Of a stretch of 64,000 nucleotides of DNA, positions 8,331 through 16,683 are shown in pieces (the first letter of the stretch is position 1; each line of letters begins with the position of its first letter). The stretch is taken from contig NZ_CP067089.2 of the NCBI RefSeq assembly GCF_016616095.2, forward strand, positions 3,162,001-3,226,000. The letters run 5' to 3'. The notes beneath the pieces are model-generated. The model ran no database searches and was not told the origin of the DNA. It saw only the letters and a list, made by a program, of their open reading frames with translations. A program made the position numbers and the translations under genes. Origin of the DNA: Breznakiella homolactica (GTDB taxonomy: Bacteria > Spirochaetota > Spirochaetia > Treponematales > Breznakiellaceae).

Positions 8331-9725
8331 TCAGGATTCGTCGGGCACCGCGCTGAGGGAAGCCGGCATTCCGGCTTCCCTGTCCTGGGGAGCTGCCACC
8401 CCGGGGGATTTTCTGAGGTACGCTATGAAGAAAAAAACCGACACCAGGCAGTTGAGGAGCTCCCCGGAGAAAAAGGACAGGTAAATCCCCGTGATCCCCA
8501 TGAACCGGGGCAGCACCGCCAGGCTGATCTGGATAAAACCGATGCACCGGAGCAAAGAAATTATAATTGACGGTCCTTCCTGTTCCGTGGTCTGGAACAG
8601 GAGAATGTTCATAAGAGAAACCGCGATCGGGAAGAATCCCAGGAAATAGAACCGCATCATATCCGAAGCCATCCCGGTGAGTTCCGGATTGTCCCTGCTG
8701 AAAAGCCCCGCCAGGTTATGGCCGAAAAAGAACACCAGTCCGTAAAAGACCACCGTCAGGACAAGTCCGGTTTTGATCCCCAGCTGGTGGATTTTCCGGA
8801 CATTGGATTCGCTGCCCCGCCCATGGTTGAAACTCAGAATCGGCTGGGCTCCCTGGACAACGCCGATCAGGACCATGTTGAATATGGAACAGATATACAT
8901 CACCACACTGTACGCCGCCACCCCCGGGGCGCCGAGCCGGGCGACCATGACAATATTGAAGCTCAGGGCAACCGCTGACTGGCTGAATTCCATGAGAAAC
9001 GATGATGATCCGTTGTAAAATATTTTGAGCAGTTCCCGGGGTTTAAACACCGGCCGCCTCAATCGGAGGGTGCTCTTTGACGACAGGAAATGGGTCGCGA
9101 AGACCCCCACGGAAATCATCTGTCCGATCCCGGTGGCCACCGCGGCGCCGGCGATTCCCCATCCGAACCGCATAATAAAAAGGTAATCCAGCACGATGTT
9201 GACCAGCGCCCCCGCCAGGGTTCCCGCCATCTCAAGCCCCGGATTGCCGTCATTGCGGACGAAAATACTTATCCCCAGGCCGGGCATATATATAATACCG
9301 AAAAGCGCTATCCAGCGCAGATATTCAACGGAAAGGGGGAGCAGTTCCGCGTCGGCGCCCATGAGAGAACACAGCTGGGGCGCGAATAGTATCGACCCCA
9401 GGTTCACGATGACCGAAAGTCCCGCCAGGACGGCAATGCCCTGGCAGAATACATTGTTCGCGGATTCCCGCTCATTCCTGCCGCTGTACAGGGAGAACAG
9501 ATTGGCTCCCCCGATGCCCGCCAGCATGGTTAGGGCAATCTGGAACATAATAAAGGGATATACGATATTTACCGCGGCCAGGCCGGTTCCGCCCACACCC
9601 CGGCCGACGAAGATGCCGTCCACCACGGTGTACAGGGATGACACCACCATCCCGGTGATAGCCGGAAGGGCGTACCGGAAGTATACCGCTCCAATAGACT
9701 GCTTTGCCAGTTTTGTATTCGCCAT
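8331..9725 (-). CDS. MATE-family multidrug/cation exporter
   Basis: 464 residues from the ATG at 9725 preceded by GGGAGAA. About twelve hydrophobic helices are present with MATE signatures such as ALPAITGMVVSSLYTVVDGIFVGRGVG at the start (read in pieces) and QGAQPILSFNHGRG in the second half. MATE proteins export drugs or metabolites in exchange for H+ or Na+. The leader (9726-9920) is highly structured and contains an attenuator-like hairpin, so expression may respond to a ligand or to translation. The open frame extends through the leader to 9812, but that part is better read as RNA structure. Confidence 0.92.
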   Translation of the reverse strand: MANTKLAKQSIGAVYFRYALPAITGMVVSSLYTVVDGIFVGRGVGGTGLAAVNIVYPFIMFQIALTMLAGIGGANLFSLYSGRNERESANNVFCQGIAVLAGLSVIVNLGSILFAPQLCSLMGADAELLPLSVEYLRWIALFGIIYMPGLGISIFVRNDGNPGLEMAGTLAGALVNIVLDYLFIMRFGWGIAGAAVATGIGQMISVGVFATHFLSSKSTLRLRRPVFKPRELLKIFYNGSSSFLMEFSQSAVALSFNIVMVARLGAPGVAAYSVVMYICSIFNMVLIGVVQGAQPILSFNHGRGSESNVRKIHQLGIKTGLVLTVVFYGLVFFFGHNLAGLFSRDNPELTGMASDMMRFYFLGFFPIAVSLMNILLFQTTEQEGPSIIISLLRCIGFIQISLAVLPRFMGITGIYLSFFSGELLNCLVSVFFFIAYLRKSPGVAAPQDREAGMPASLSAVPDES

Positions 9726-9753
9726 ACATTCTCCCGCCGATGGGTCCGAATAC

Positions 9754-9827
9754 AAAAAAACCGGATACGCGAATATCCTCTTTCTGCGATGAAACCCATC
9801 GTATAAAGACAAAATTCGCTTATCCGG
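9754..9827 (-). promoter_or_regulatory. Attenuator-like hairpin in the MATE leader
   Basis: On the minus strand CCGGATAAGCGAAT (9827-9814) pairs with ATTCGCGTATCCGG (9774-9761) at 13 of 14 positions and is followed at once by seven U residues (9760-9754), the form of an intrinsic terminator. It lies between a good promoter and the ATG at 9725. Further stems lie upstream in the leader (ACAGCCG/CGGCTGT and a GACAGG-type stem). This suggests a riboswitch or attenuator; I could not match it to a known class. Confidence 0.6.
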
Positions 9828-9920
9828 TAGCTGGCCGGCACAGCCGGCGGAAACCCGTCAGCGGCTGTACCCGGGGCCGACAGGGTTTATTAATCCTGTC
9901 TACCTCCGCGTACAAAGAAA

Positions 9921-9947
9921 TTTATACAATACCGCAAAAAATGTCAA
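9921..9947 (-). promoter_or_regulatory. Promoter for the MATE gene
   Basis: Reading the minus strand, TTGACA (9947-9942) is followed after 15 bases by TATAAA (9926-9921). Transcription would begin near 9913 and give a leader of about 190 bases. The -35 box lies eight bases from the outer arm of element E3. Confidence 0.65.
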
Positions 9948-9954
9948 TAAATGC

Positions 9955-10133
9955 GGCAGGATACCCGCATTATACTGTGGTACTCGGTACAGAAGCATGG
10001 GGATACCGGATCCAGGGGTCCCGTCGTATGAAAAAAATCCCGCAGAGCGGTATTTCTTTTCATACGACACCCCGTGTTACCTTTTTTCACCATGCTTCTG
10101 TATCGTTTCTGTGTATAATGCGGGTATCCTGCC
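9955..10133. repeat. Nested palindromic element E3 (type A, best preserved)
   Basis: Outermost arms GGCAGGATACCCGCATTATA (9955-9974) and their exact complement (10114-10133) form a perfect 20-bp repeat. Middle arms 9985-10000 and 10090-10105 pair at 15 of 16 positions (CAGAAGCATGG type). The core is on the minus strand, ending in GTGTTACC at 10074-10081. The inner stem starts GTCGTATGAAAA (10023) and returns at 10068, with one bulge. The right flank (tgctgggtgtgggggagcg) is repeated after E4. Noncoding. Confidence 0.9.
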
Positions 10134-10196
10134 TGGTGGGGTGCTGGGTGTGGGGGAGCGCTTCCGGTGGCGGTTGGGCCAGGGTAACTGTATTCT

Positions 10197-10380
10197 ACTG
10201 TGGTACTCGGCACAGAAGCATGGGGATACCGGATTCAGGGGTCCCGTCGTATGAAAAAAATCCCGCAGTGCGGTATTTCTTTTCATACGACACCCCGCGT
10301 TACCTTTTTACACCATGCTTCTGTGCCGTTTCTGTGTATAATGCGGGTATCCTGTCTGGCGGGGGTGCTGGGTGTGGTTT
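10197..10380. repeat. Nested palindromic element E4 (type A), tandem copy of E3
   Basis: It repeats E3 with a period of 223 bp, including its right flank. Middle arms CGGCACAGAAGCATGG (10208-10223) and CCATGCTTCTGTGCCG (10313-10328) are perfectly paired. The inner stem is again GTCGTATGAAAA type. The left outermost arm is missing, while the right one (tataatgcgggtatcctg) is kept. Arm changes relative to E3 (GGTAC to GGCAC, with TATCG to TGCCG on the other side) restore pairing. Confidence 0.88.
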
Positions 10381-10407
10381 GCTGTATCGGGATTTTGTAA
10401 CCGGCGG

Positions 10408-10688
10408 GGATCCGGAGTGGGGGTAGCGGAGAAGCGTTTGTGCCGTGAAGCGGCGCAAACCTTCGGAGCGCAGGGGGAGCAGCCCTCCCGCGAAAGGCAG
10501 CACCGAGCCGGTTAAGCCGGAAAGCACCCGCCGTACTTACTGGTAACGCCGGGTGTCGCATAAAAATGGGGTTGGTTCCGTGTCGGCCTTCGGCCTCGAA
10601 AGTCGCTCAACCCCATTTTTATGCGACGGGCCCCGCAGAACCGGTAAAACACGGGTGCTTTCCGGCTTGAAAGACCCGGTGCTCCCCC
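10408..10688. repeat. Nested palindromic element E5 (type B)
   Basis: It starts with GGAGTGGGGGTAGCG and a hairpin (GTTTGTGCCG / CGGCGCAAAC), then GGGGGAGCA (10473-10481) matched by TGCTCCCCC (10680-10688). Middle arms AAGCCGGAAAGCACCCG (10514-10530) and 10652-10668 are perfectly paired. The core GGTAACGCCGGGTGTC...GACGGGCCCCGC encloses a perfect 20-bp stem (10555-10574 with 10608-10627). The loop carries the tcggccttcggcctcga hairpin. It ends two bases from the stop codon of the PII-like gene. Confidence 0.9.
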
Positions 10689-10690
10689 GC

Positions 10691-11395
10691 TTACTGGAGA
10701 TCCAGGCCGTTGATGTTGTCCACGGGCATGGAGAATACGATGCCCCGGGCTTCGCTGGATATGCCGTAGGACTGGCTGATTGCCTGCATGATAGCCGTTT
10801 TTTTATCCCGGGCCGCAAGGATAGTGATGATTTCCCGTTCATCCTGGACGGAAATACCGAAGAACTTTACCGGTCCCGCGTGGGCGACGCTCCGGGCGTT
10901 GATAACCGTACCTCCGGTGGCTCCCGCTTCCCGGGCGACGGCCATGATTTCATCACTGTAACCCTGGTTTACCACCGCAATTATAAGATCATGCTTGGCT
11001 TCAGTACTCATATGTTCCACTTCCTTCTCAAGTTGGTTTTTTAGTTTTTCCCGGATGCTTTCCTTAAATACCTGAACGATGGGATTGTTTATTCCCGAAA
11101 GGGGAATGGTAAAGGCGATGCCCGCTCCGGGACTGTGGAGGCCGAGTTTTTTGCTGACCTGTTTGAGGAGCTGGGGTACCATGATGTCCTGCTCGAGGCA
11201 GAGGACCACGGCTTTTTCGCTGCTGCCGATACCCAGGAGGTCGAGAATTTCCGAACTCGCGGTTCCCCTGCCTTTGCAGATAAAATGGAACCGTACATCC
11301 TCGGCTTCAAAAACATCGGTGAGTATATTCGTCTTGTTCCAGTCGATGATAAAGACCACCAGCTTAAGTATGGGTATCTTCATATCATTATTCAT
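10691..11395 (-). CDS. PII-like protein with two tandem PII-type domains
   Basis: 234 residues, about twice a normal PII subunit. Both halves share the pattern of a GlnB-like ferredoxin fold. The second half (from residue ~133) is clearer, with DLIIAVVNQGYSDEIMAVAREAGATGG, then VINARSVAHAG and a strand DEREIITILAARDKKTAIMQAI. The gene starts inside the end of the DUF1538 gene (8-bp overlap, GGGGAGGA as ribosome-binding site). The two are surely co-expressed, and the protein probably gates or senses that membrane partner. PII-like proteins beside transporters usually bind nucleotides. The ligand is unknown here. Confidence 0.82.
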   Translation of the reverse strand: MNNDMKIPILKLVVFIIDWNKTNILTDVFEAEDVRFHFICKGRGTASSEILDLLGIGSSEKAVVLCLEQDIMVPQLLKQVSKKLGLHSPGAGIAFTIPLSGINNPIVQVFKESIREKLKNQLEKEVEHMSTEAKHDLIIAVVNQGYSDEIMAVAREAGATGGTVINARSVAHAGPVKFFGISVQDEREIITILAARDKKTAIMQAISQSYGISSEARGIVFSMPVDNINGLDLQ

Positions 11396-12941
11396 TCGGA
11401 TTATCCTCCCCGTATTCGATAATTTCTCCGTTGTCCATACTGAGTATGCTTTCTGCCTGGTCTTCTTCGGCCTGGGCCGCGGCCTGGGCGGCTTTCATCT
11501 TCTTGCCGTACAGGAGACCCATAATCTGTATCGTTATCAGGGGCGTCATGGCGACCATGGCGACGATACCAAACGCGTCGGTCATCATATTTCCCCCAAC
11601 GCCCTGGCAGGTTCCCATGGCCAAAGGCAGCAGGAATGTGGATGTCATGGGCCCGGAACAGACCCCGCCGGAGTCAAAGGCGATACCGGTAAAAATCTTG
11701 GGCACGAAAAACGTAAGGCCCAGGGCTATGGCGTATCCGGGAATAAGTATCCACATGAGCGGAACCCCCGTGAGTATCCGGGCCATGGAAATCCCCAGGG
11801 CCGCGGCCATACCGATGGAAAGGCCCCGGTTCATGGCTTTCTGGGGAATGGCACCCCCGGAAACATCCTCAACCTGTTTGTTGAGGACGTGCACCGCCGG
11901 TTCCGCTTGGACAATGAAATACCCGATAAGCATTCCCAGGGGAACAAGAAGCCATTTATACGATGAAGACGCCAGTTCGGACCCGAAAAGCTGCCCCACC
12001 GGTATAAACCCCACATTGACCCCGGTCAGGAACAGCACCAGGCCAATGAGGGTATATATAAAACCAACCCCGATCCTCGCCATCTGGCGTTTCTGGTACC
12101 GTTTCGATATGAGCTGGAAAATGATAAAGAAGACCACAATTGCCGCCAGGGCAATGGCTACTTCCTTAAGGTACTGGGGAAGATGAATCGCAAACTGGGT
12201 CACCACATCCCGGGATGTTTCCGCCACGGGAATCGTGTGGGTTGCCACCACCGCTTCGGTGGGTTTATAGAAAATCCCCAGCATAAGGACCGCCAGGATC
12301 GGACCGACGCTGCAGAGGGCAACCAGGCCGAAGCTGTCGTCCTGGGAATCCTTATCGGACCGTACCGACGCAATACCAACACCCAGGGCAAGGATAAACG
12401 GTACGGTAATCGGCCCCGTAGTAACCCCGCCGGAGTCAAAAGCCACGGCAATAAAGTTATTGGGGGTAAAAAAGGCAACAATAAAAATGATAATGTAGAA
12501 AATTATCAGCAGGATGGAAAGCCGTATCTTGAAGAGGATCCGCAGGACGGCGATTGCCAGGAAGACCCCGACGCCCACGGCGACCGTCATGATCAGAACC
12601 ATGGACGGAATCGACGGTACCTGGCCCGCCAGGACCTGGAGATCCGGCTCCGCGATGGTAATAATCACCCCCATCACAAAGCTTATGACCATGGTGAGCA
12701 GCAGCTTAGTGGTTTTCGCCAGTTCCACCCCGATGCCTTCACCCATAGGCATCATAGCCATGTCGGCGCCCATGGTAAAGAATCCCATACCTACCACAAG
12801 CAGGGCGGCACCCACCAGGAACATCAGGATTGTACCTGACGGCATGGGGACCAGGAAAATGCTGACCACCAGTACTATTACCGTGATTGGCAGCACCGAA
12901 GAAAAGGCTTCCATTATTTTTTCTTTCAGAATTTTGTTCAC
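11388..12941 (-). CDS. DUF1538 membrane protein (duplicated transporter-like fold)
   Basis: 517 residues from a GTG at 12941 preceded by AAGAAAGGG; an ATG at 12968 would place the ribosome-binding site inside the gene. The protein is strongly hydrophobic and internally repeated. The motif pattern IAVAFDSGGVTTGPITVPF in the first half recurs as TGIAFDSGGVCSGPMTSTF in the second, with matching PxI/FxSGGVxxGP loops that look like paired pore or substrate loops. DUF1538 proteins are commonly found beside PII-like genes, as here. Ion or metabolite transport is likely but the substrate is unknown. Confidence 0.85.
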   Translation of the reverse strand: MNKILKEKIMEAFSSVLPITVIVLVVSIFLVPMPSGTILMFLVGAALLVVGMGFFTMGADMAMMPMGEGIGVELAKTTKLLLTMVISFVMGVIITIAEPDLQVLAGQVPSIPSMVLIMTVAVGVGVFLAIAVLRILFKIRLSILLIIFYIIIFIVAFFTPNNFIAVAFDSGGVTTGPITVPFILALGVGIASVRSDKDSQDDSFGLVALCSVGPILAVLMLGIFYKPTEAVVATHTIPVAETSRDVVTQFAIHLPQYLKEVAIALAAIVVFFIIFQLISKRYQKRQMARIGVGFIYTLIGLVLFLTGVNVGFIPVGQLFGSELASSSYKWLLVPLGMLIGYFIVQAEPAVHVLNKQVEDVSGGAIPQKAMNRGLSIGMAAALGISMARILTGVPLMWILIPGYAIALGLTFFVPKIFTGIAFDSGGVCSGPMTSTFLLPLAMGTCQGVGGNMMTDAFGIVAMVAMTPLITIQIMGLLYGKKMKAAQAAAQAEEDQAESILSMDNGEIIEYGEDNPNE

Positions 12942-12986
12942 ATATTTACCCTTTCTTGAGCCCGGCAAAAACCGGAAGATTTATTA

Positions 12987-13562
12987 TTATCGCTTCTGTC
13001 CGGCAATGTCTATCCATTCCTCCCGGAGGATACCGTACCGAAGTTCGTCGTATAATAGGCCTTCTTTGATCCGTTCCCGGCGGAGACATCCTTCCGGACG
13101 CATGCCGATTTTCCGCATGATCCGTTCGGATGCCGCATTGCCGCTGTGGCAGCTGGCATTAACCTTCTGAACACCGAAACCGGCGAAGCACAGGTCCATA
13201 AGACGTTCCGCGATTTCCGTGGCGTACCCTTGGTTCCAGTGCTCCCGCGCAAGGAAGTATCCGATTTCCGCGGAGACAGGATTATTTTTAATATACTTAA
13301 ATTCGCAATCTCCGAGTCCAATAAAATTACGATTTTTCGTATTATATACCGCAAAAGAAACCCAGGGGCCGGCCGCCGCGGCGCCGGAGAGCATTTTGCT
13401 GAAATACGCCCGCTGGGCGGGCTCATCGGCGAGACATTCCTGGAAGGTGTAGCGCATCACCTCCGGGTCCGAGATGAGGGCGGCTATGGCAGGGAAATCC
13501 TCCTCCTGTACCGCCCGGCAGGTAAGGCGCGGGGATGTGAATTCATTAATCCTGCTGTCCAA
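12987..13562 (-). CDS. GNAT acetyltransferase, RimJ/RimL type
   Basis: 191 residues if translation starts at the TTG at 13562, which has GGAGG nine bases upstream; no ATG lies near. The body shows the RimJ-like pattern RLTCRAVQEEDFPAIAALISDPEVMRY, the strand FIGLGDCEFKYI, the acetyl-CoA loop region YFLAREHWNQGYATEIAERL and the C-terminal NAASERIMRKIGMRPEG. Such enzymes acetylate N-termini or small amines. The gene overlaps the preceding PPOX-fold gene by 17 bp, and forms the end of a MarR-PPOX-GNAT operon. Confidence 0.87.
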   Translation of the reverse strand: MDSRINEFTSPRLTCRAVQEEDFPAIAALISDPEVMRYTFQECLADEPAQRAYFSKMLSGAAAAGPWVSFAVYNTKNRNFIGLGDCEFKYIKNNPVSAEIGYFLAREHWNQGYATEIAERLMDLCFAGFGVQKVNASCHSGNAASERIMRKIGMRPEGCLRRERIKEGLLYDELRYGILREEWIDIAGQKR

Positions 13563-13974
13563 AGCTGAAGTCCTCCGATTTGTAGCTGCAGTAGTACCGG
13601 CCGGTTTGGGCGGTGAATTTGAGAATACAGTAATCCGGGTCCGCAATACCCCGGGGATAATACTGTTCATCTCCTTTCCGCCAGAACCGCTCCCGGGTTT
13701 CCCGGTCTTGCAGGACTTCGAAGCTGCCCCGGAGCAGGACACCCTTGAAGTTGAAGATGCTGAAAAAATACACACAGCCCCGGGGATTCGCCCTGAACTG
13801 CTGCACGTGTTTCGACGATGTATTGGTGCTGAAGTATAGCTCATTCAGGCGTTCCCGGTGTTTCGACGGGAGTACCGCCTTGATATTGGGGAATCCGCCG
13901 CCGTCGACGGAGCCGATAAAAAAGAACCAGGCCCGTTTATGGAGCCTGTCTGCCTTTTCAAAAACACCGCTCAT
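13546..13974 (-). CDS. Pyridoxamine 5'-phosphate oxidase-like protein (general stress type)
   Basis: 142 residues from the ATG at 13974, with AAGGAG upstream. The split-barrel fold pattern is visible: AWFFFIGSVDGGGFPNIKAVLPS, LYFSTNTSSKHVQQFRANPRGCVYFF and FKGVLLRGSFEVLQD (read in order). It probably binds FMN or a related flavin. It lies between a MarR regulator (16-bp gap) and a GNAT gene (overlap), so it is likely part of a regulated detoxification or stress unit. Confidence 0.85.
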   Translation of the reverse strand: MSGVFEKADRLHKRAWFFFIGSVDGGGFPNIKAVLPSKHRERLNELYFSTNTSSKHVQQFRANPRGCVYFFSIFNFKGVLLRGSFEVLQDRETRERFWRKGDEQYYPRGIADPDYCILKFTAQTGRYYCSYKSEDFSFGQQD

Positions 13975-13990
13975 GGAAATCTCCTTGGGA

Positions 13991-14449
13991 TTAATCTTTT
14001 CTGCCTGATTTTTTCCGGGTTTCTTCCCAGCGCCGGAGGTTAAAGAGTATTTTTTCCAGTACATCCTCGAAGCCTGCGATTTCCCGGTCCGAGAACCCCC
14101 AGTAGAATATTTCGTTCATTTTTTGGGAAACCCCTTCGAAGTCCCGCCGCATTTCCCGGGCTTTTTGGGTGAGACAAATCGTTATCTGGCGCCGGTTTTC
14201 CGGGTCGGGCTGCCGTTCGACGATTCCCATAGCGGCCATACGGTCCAGCATACCCGTGAGGCTGGTATTGGCCAGGCTCGTCCGCCTTCCGATCTCCGTC
14301 ACCGTAAGGCGGTCTTTTTCCCAAAGGACAAAGAGTATCCGACCCTGGGGGCCGTTGATATCGAGACCCTGTTCCGCCAGGATTTTTCCGAAGATCCGGT
14401 CCTGGAGCTGTTTTATCCGGGAAATGAGCATTCCGCCTTTGGTTTCCAT
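13991..14449 (-). CDS. MarR-family transcriptional regulator
   Basis: 152 residues. The winged helix-turn-helix is plain: LTVTEIGRRTSLANTSLTGML as helices, then GIVERQPDPENRRQITICLT as the wing with its DxRR motif. Dimerisation helices lie at both ends. It leads the operon with the PPOX-fold and GNAT genes. Two TATATAGTA-type sequences and a TTGCTA/TAGCAA dyad lie just upstream of it, which suggests autoregulation. Confidence 0.92.
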   Translation of the reverse strand: METKGGMLISRIKQLQDRIFGKILAEQGLDINGPQGRILFVLWEKDRLTVTEIGRRTSLANTSLTGMLDRMAAMGIVERQPDPENRRQITICLTQKAREMRRDFEGVSQKMNEIFYWGFSDREIAGFEDVLEKILFNLRRWEETRKKSGRKD

Positions 14450-14494
14450 AGATTGCTGCCTTTAATTCTATATAGTATTATACGTGAAAGTATA

Positions 14495-14511
14495 TTGCTA
14501 TATAGTAGCAA
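14495..14511. promoter_or_regulatory. Candidate MarR operator
   Basis: TTGCTA-tatag-TAGCAA is an inverted repeat of the TTGC...GCAA form typical of MarR sites. A related TCTATATAGTA half lies 30 bp away at 14467-14477. Both sit in the short region upstream of the MarR gene. Confidence 0.5.
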
Positions 14512-14577
14512 GTCAATCAGAATGTGATTTATAGAACGGACGGGATTTGAAAAGCTTCAAAACTTACTATAATAACG

Positions 14578-14979
14578 TTATTGGGTTGATTTCATGGACA
14601 GCTTGTCCAGCTCCAGCTTCAGCGCGCCGATGGAAATGAAAATCTCGTACAGCGAAAACAGGAGTGAAACCATCATAAGCACCAGGCTCACCGCGAAGAG
14701 AATCTCCGCAAGGGTGATGTAGCTGAGCAGCGCCAGGAACATACAGAAAACGCAGAAAAAGAAGCTTAGGACACCGAAGAGCTGGGTATACTTGATTATG
14801 CTGAGCCTGACCCGGAAGTTATTGATCTGCTTAAGGATATGTTCTTCGGGTTTTTCCGTATAAATCGAGATAAACTGGCGGATCAGGCTGGAAATCGCCA
14901 GGAAACGGTTGGTAAAGGCCAGCATGAGCAGGGAAATGGCGGAAAACAAGAGCGCGGGGGTGGTTATATTGAATTCCAT
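14578..14979 (-). CDS. DUF2721 membrane protein
   Basis: 133 residues with AAGGAG before the ATG. The N-terminus TTPALLFSAISLLMLAFTNRF followed by LAISSLIRQF matches the DUF2721 pattern. Two more hydrophobic helices follow (about residues 66-88 and 90-112), and the C-terminus is charged. The function of the family is unknown. It is followed on the minus strand by no close gene, so it may be a single-gene unit. Confidence 0.8.
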   Translation of the reverse strand: MEFNITTPALLFSAISLLMLAFTNRFLAISSLIRQFISIYTEKPEEHILKQINNFRVRLSIIKYTQLFGVLSFFFCVFCMFLALLSYITLAEILFAVSLVLMMVSLLFSLYEIFISIGALKLELDKLSMKSTQ

Positions 14980-15059
14980 GGATACTCCTTAATGCGAACT
15001 GCTGTCACCTTTTAAGTATAGAACATCACGGCGGAACAGGGTATCCGAATCGGGACGAT

Positions 15060-15680
15060 CTACAGGAACAGCGAAATCAAGGCATCAACCACTTTGCCGA
15101 TGGGAAGGATTGTGATGTTTGTTGTGTTCTGAATTACGATAATCACGAAGAGCAGGGGCATACCGATACGCATAATCCGCTGTTCGGTTTCGGGCCTGAG
15201 ATTGAGGCCGGAAAAAAATATATGGCTCCCGTCCAGGGGCGGTATGGGAAGTATATTGAATACAAAGAGCCCGAAGTTGATGGCCGCCCCGTAATACAGA
15301 AGTATTACCCCATGGACAAAAAGCTGTGAACTCCCGTCGTTCCCGATGACATAGACTAAAAAACGCAGGATCAGGCAGAAGAGTATTCCCAGCAGCAGGT
15401 TTGATACCGGACCGGCCAGGGCTATCAGGGCCTTATCCCGTCGGGGTCTGGACAGGTTCTGCGGGTTGAACTGCACCGGTTTTGCCCAGCCGAATCCCGC
15501 GAACACGATAAACAGCAGGCCGATTATATCGATGTGTTTCAGGGGATTGAAGGTAAGCCGTCCCTGGTCTTTCGCGGTGGAATCGCCCAGTTTATACGCC
15601 GCGAATCCATGGCAGAATTCGTGGACCGTAAGGCCGATGAGCACCGCCGGGACGGAATAGAGCAGATATTGCCAGTCCAT
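15060..15680 (-). CDS. Site-2 protease-like M50 metalloprotease
   Basis: 206 residues, the short form of the family. The zinc motif HEFCH is at residues 20-24 in the first membrane helix, and the third ligand motif NILPIPPLDGS is in a later helix. There are about five to six membrane segments and no PDZ domain. These proteases cut membrane-bound substrates inside the bilayer. Its substrate is unknown. It appears to be transcribed separately from its neighbours. Confidence 0.9.
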   Translation of the reverse strand: MDWQYLLYSVPAVLIGLTVHEFCHGFAAYKLGDSTAKDQGRLTFNPLKHIDIIGLLFIVFAGFGWAKPVQFNPQNLSRPRRDKALIALAGPVSNLLLGILFCLILRFLVYVIGNDGSSQLFVHGVILLYYGAAINFGLFVFNILPIPPLDGSHIFFSGLNLRPETEQRIMRIGMPLLFVIIVIQNTTNITILPIGKVVDALISLFL

Positions 15681-15716
15681 GGCTAGTTGTACCGGATATA
15701 CCGGAAATTTACTATA

Positions 15717-15750
15717 GGAACTTCTAAAAATTGAAGTTTTTAGAAGTTCC
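15717..15750 (-). terminator. Hairpin after the DUF2156 gene
   Basis: GGAACTTCTAAAAA (15717-15730) and TTTTTAGAAGTTCC (15737-15750) are perfectly complementary over 14 bp with a six-base loop. The hairpin begins at the stop codon of the minus-strand gene at 15751-16623. The U-rich inner part and position suit a terminator, though no clean U-tract follows. Confidence 0.6.
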
Positions 15751-16623
15751 TTACAGCCGTTTCCCCAGATACTTCCGGACGAATCCCGAAGGCCGGTAGG
15801 TCATTTTCGCCTGCCTGAGGCCTTCTTCCCCGAGATCCTGTTCCCGGTTTATATGGGTGTAGTACCGGGGCAGGGCCGCGGCAAAGGCCTGGTTTATAAA
15901 CTGGTAGATACCTTTGTATTCATCAATGCCTTTTTCGAAATGGATGGCGAACATCCGGCCTTTGGCGAGGCTCTCCCCCAGGCACCAGCCCGCGGGTTTC
16001 CCGTCGACGTAGTACATGGCGCCCCGCATATTGAGGTCTTCAAAGAGTTCCAGCGCTTCTTTAGCGGCCGTGTAATCCCCGTCGGTCCCCTTATCCGCAC
16101 GCCACCGGTCCAGAACCTCCAGCGCCTGAGGGACCAGTTCCCGGGTCAGGGGCCGTTCCTCGTATTTGTAGGAATTGATAAAGGCGTTTACCAGGTTCCG
16201 TTTTTTGTGGTACTTCTTGCCCGACAGCTCCGCCAGGTCGGTCCTGAGGTACAGATAATCGAAATTGTCCCGGTCTTCGGTGACTTCAATACCCCACTGT
16301 TCCAGGTGAATCCGCTGGGGATCCAGGACCGAGTCGGATATTCCCTTCCAGTAATCATGGGTATTGAACAATTCGGTCAGCACACCGTGCCCCGGAACCG
16401 CGCAGGGGGTCATGAAGAATTTTTTGCCCTCCCGCTCGCCGGAAATAATAAAGGTCTTATCCGGTACCCAGGAGACCCGGTAATTATACCGCTCCCGGAA
16501 CAGATACAGGTTTGAGAAGGTATATTCCGAGACTCCGTCGGGGGTCATGGAAAGCCGGGGGTGCATATCGGGTTTAAGCTCGAAGCTCATGGGTGCGAAA
16601 TCCGGGAAATTAGGTACTATCAT
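15751..16623 (-). CDS. DUF2156 protein (GNAT-fold, phosphatidylglycerol lysyltransferase C-domain-like)
   Basis: 290 residues with no membrane segments. The sequence matches the cytoplasmic DUF2156/LPG_synthase_C pattern: SEYTFSNLYLFRERYNYRVSW near the start, GKKYHKKRNLVNAFINSY in the middle, then AMYYVDGKPAGWCLGE and a final INREQDLGEEGLRQAKMTYRPSGFV. Full-length MprF enzymes have a membrane half; this is the short stand-alone form, whose substrate is unknown. No strong ribosome-binding site precedes the ATG at 16623, and an in-frame ATG at 16590 is an alternative. Confidence 0.82.
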   Translation of the reverse strand: MIVPNFPDFAPMSFELKPDMHPRLSMTPDGVSEYTFSNLYLFRERYNYRVSWVPDKTFIISGEREGKKFFMTPCAVPGHGVLTELFNTHDYWKGISDSVLDPQRIHLEQWGIEVTEDRDNFDYLYLRTDLAELSGKKYHKKRNLVNAFINSYKYEERPLTRELVPQALEVLDRWRADKGTDGDYTAAKEALELFEDLNMRGAMYYVDGKPAGWCLGESLAKGRMFAIHFEKGIDEYKGIYQFINQAFAAALPRYYTHINREQDLGEEGLRQAKMTYRPSGFVRKYLGKRL

Positions 16624-16683
16624 TATAGATTAAGTATAAGAAATCCCGCAGGGCGAGACAAGGAGAAAGGGAAGTAGAGACAT

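Noticed and set aside
9944-10561. Open frames of 69-240 codons inside the repeat block
   Set aside because: They arise from the palindromes, repeat the same peptide pieces (such as YSVPYEK-like strings) in several frames, and lack ribosome-binding sites.
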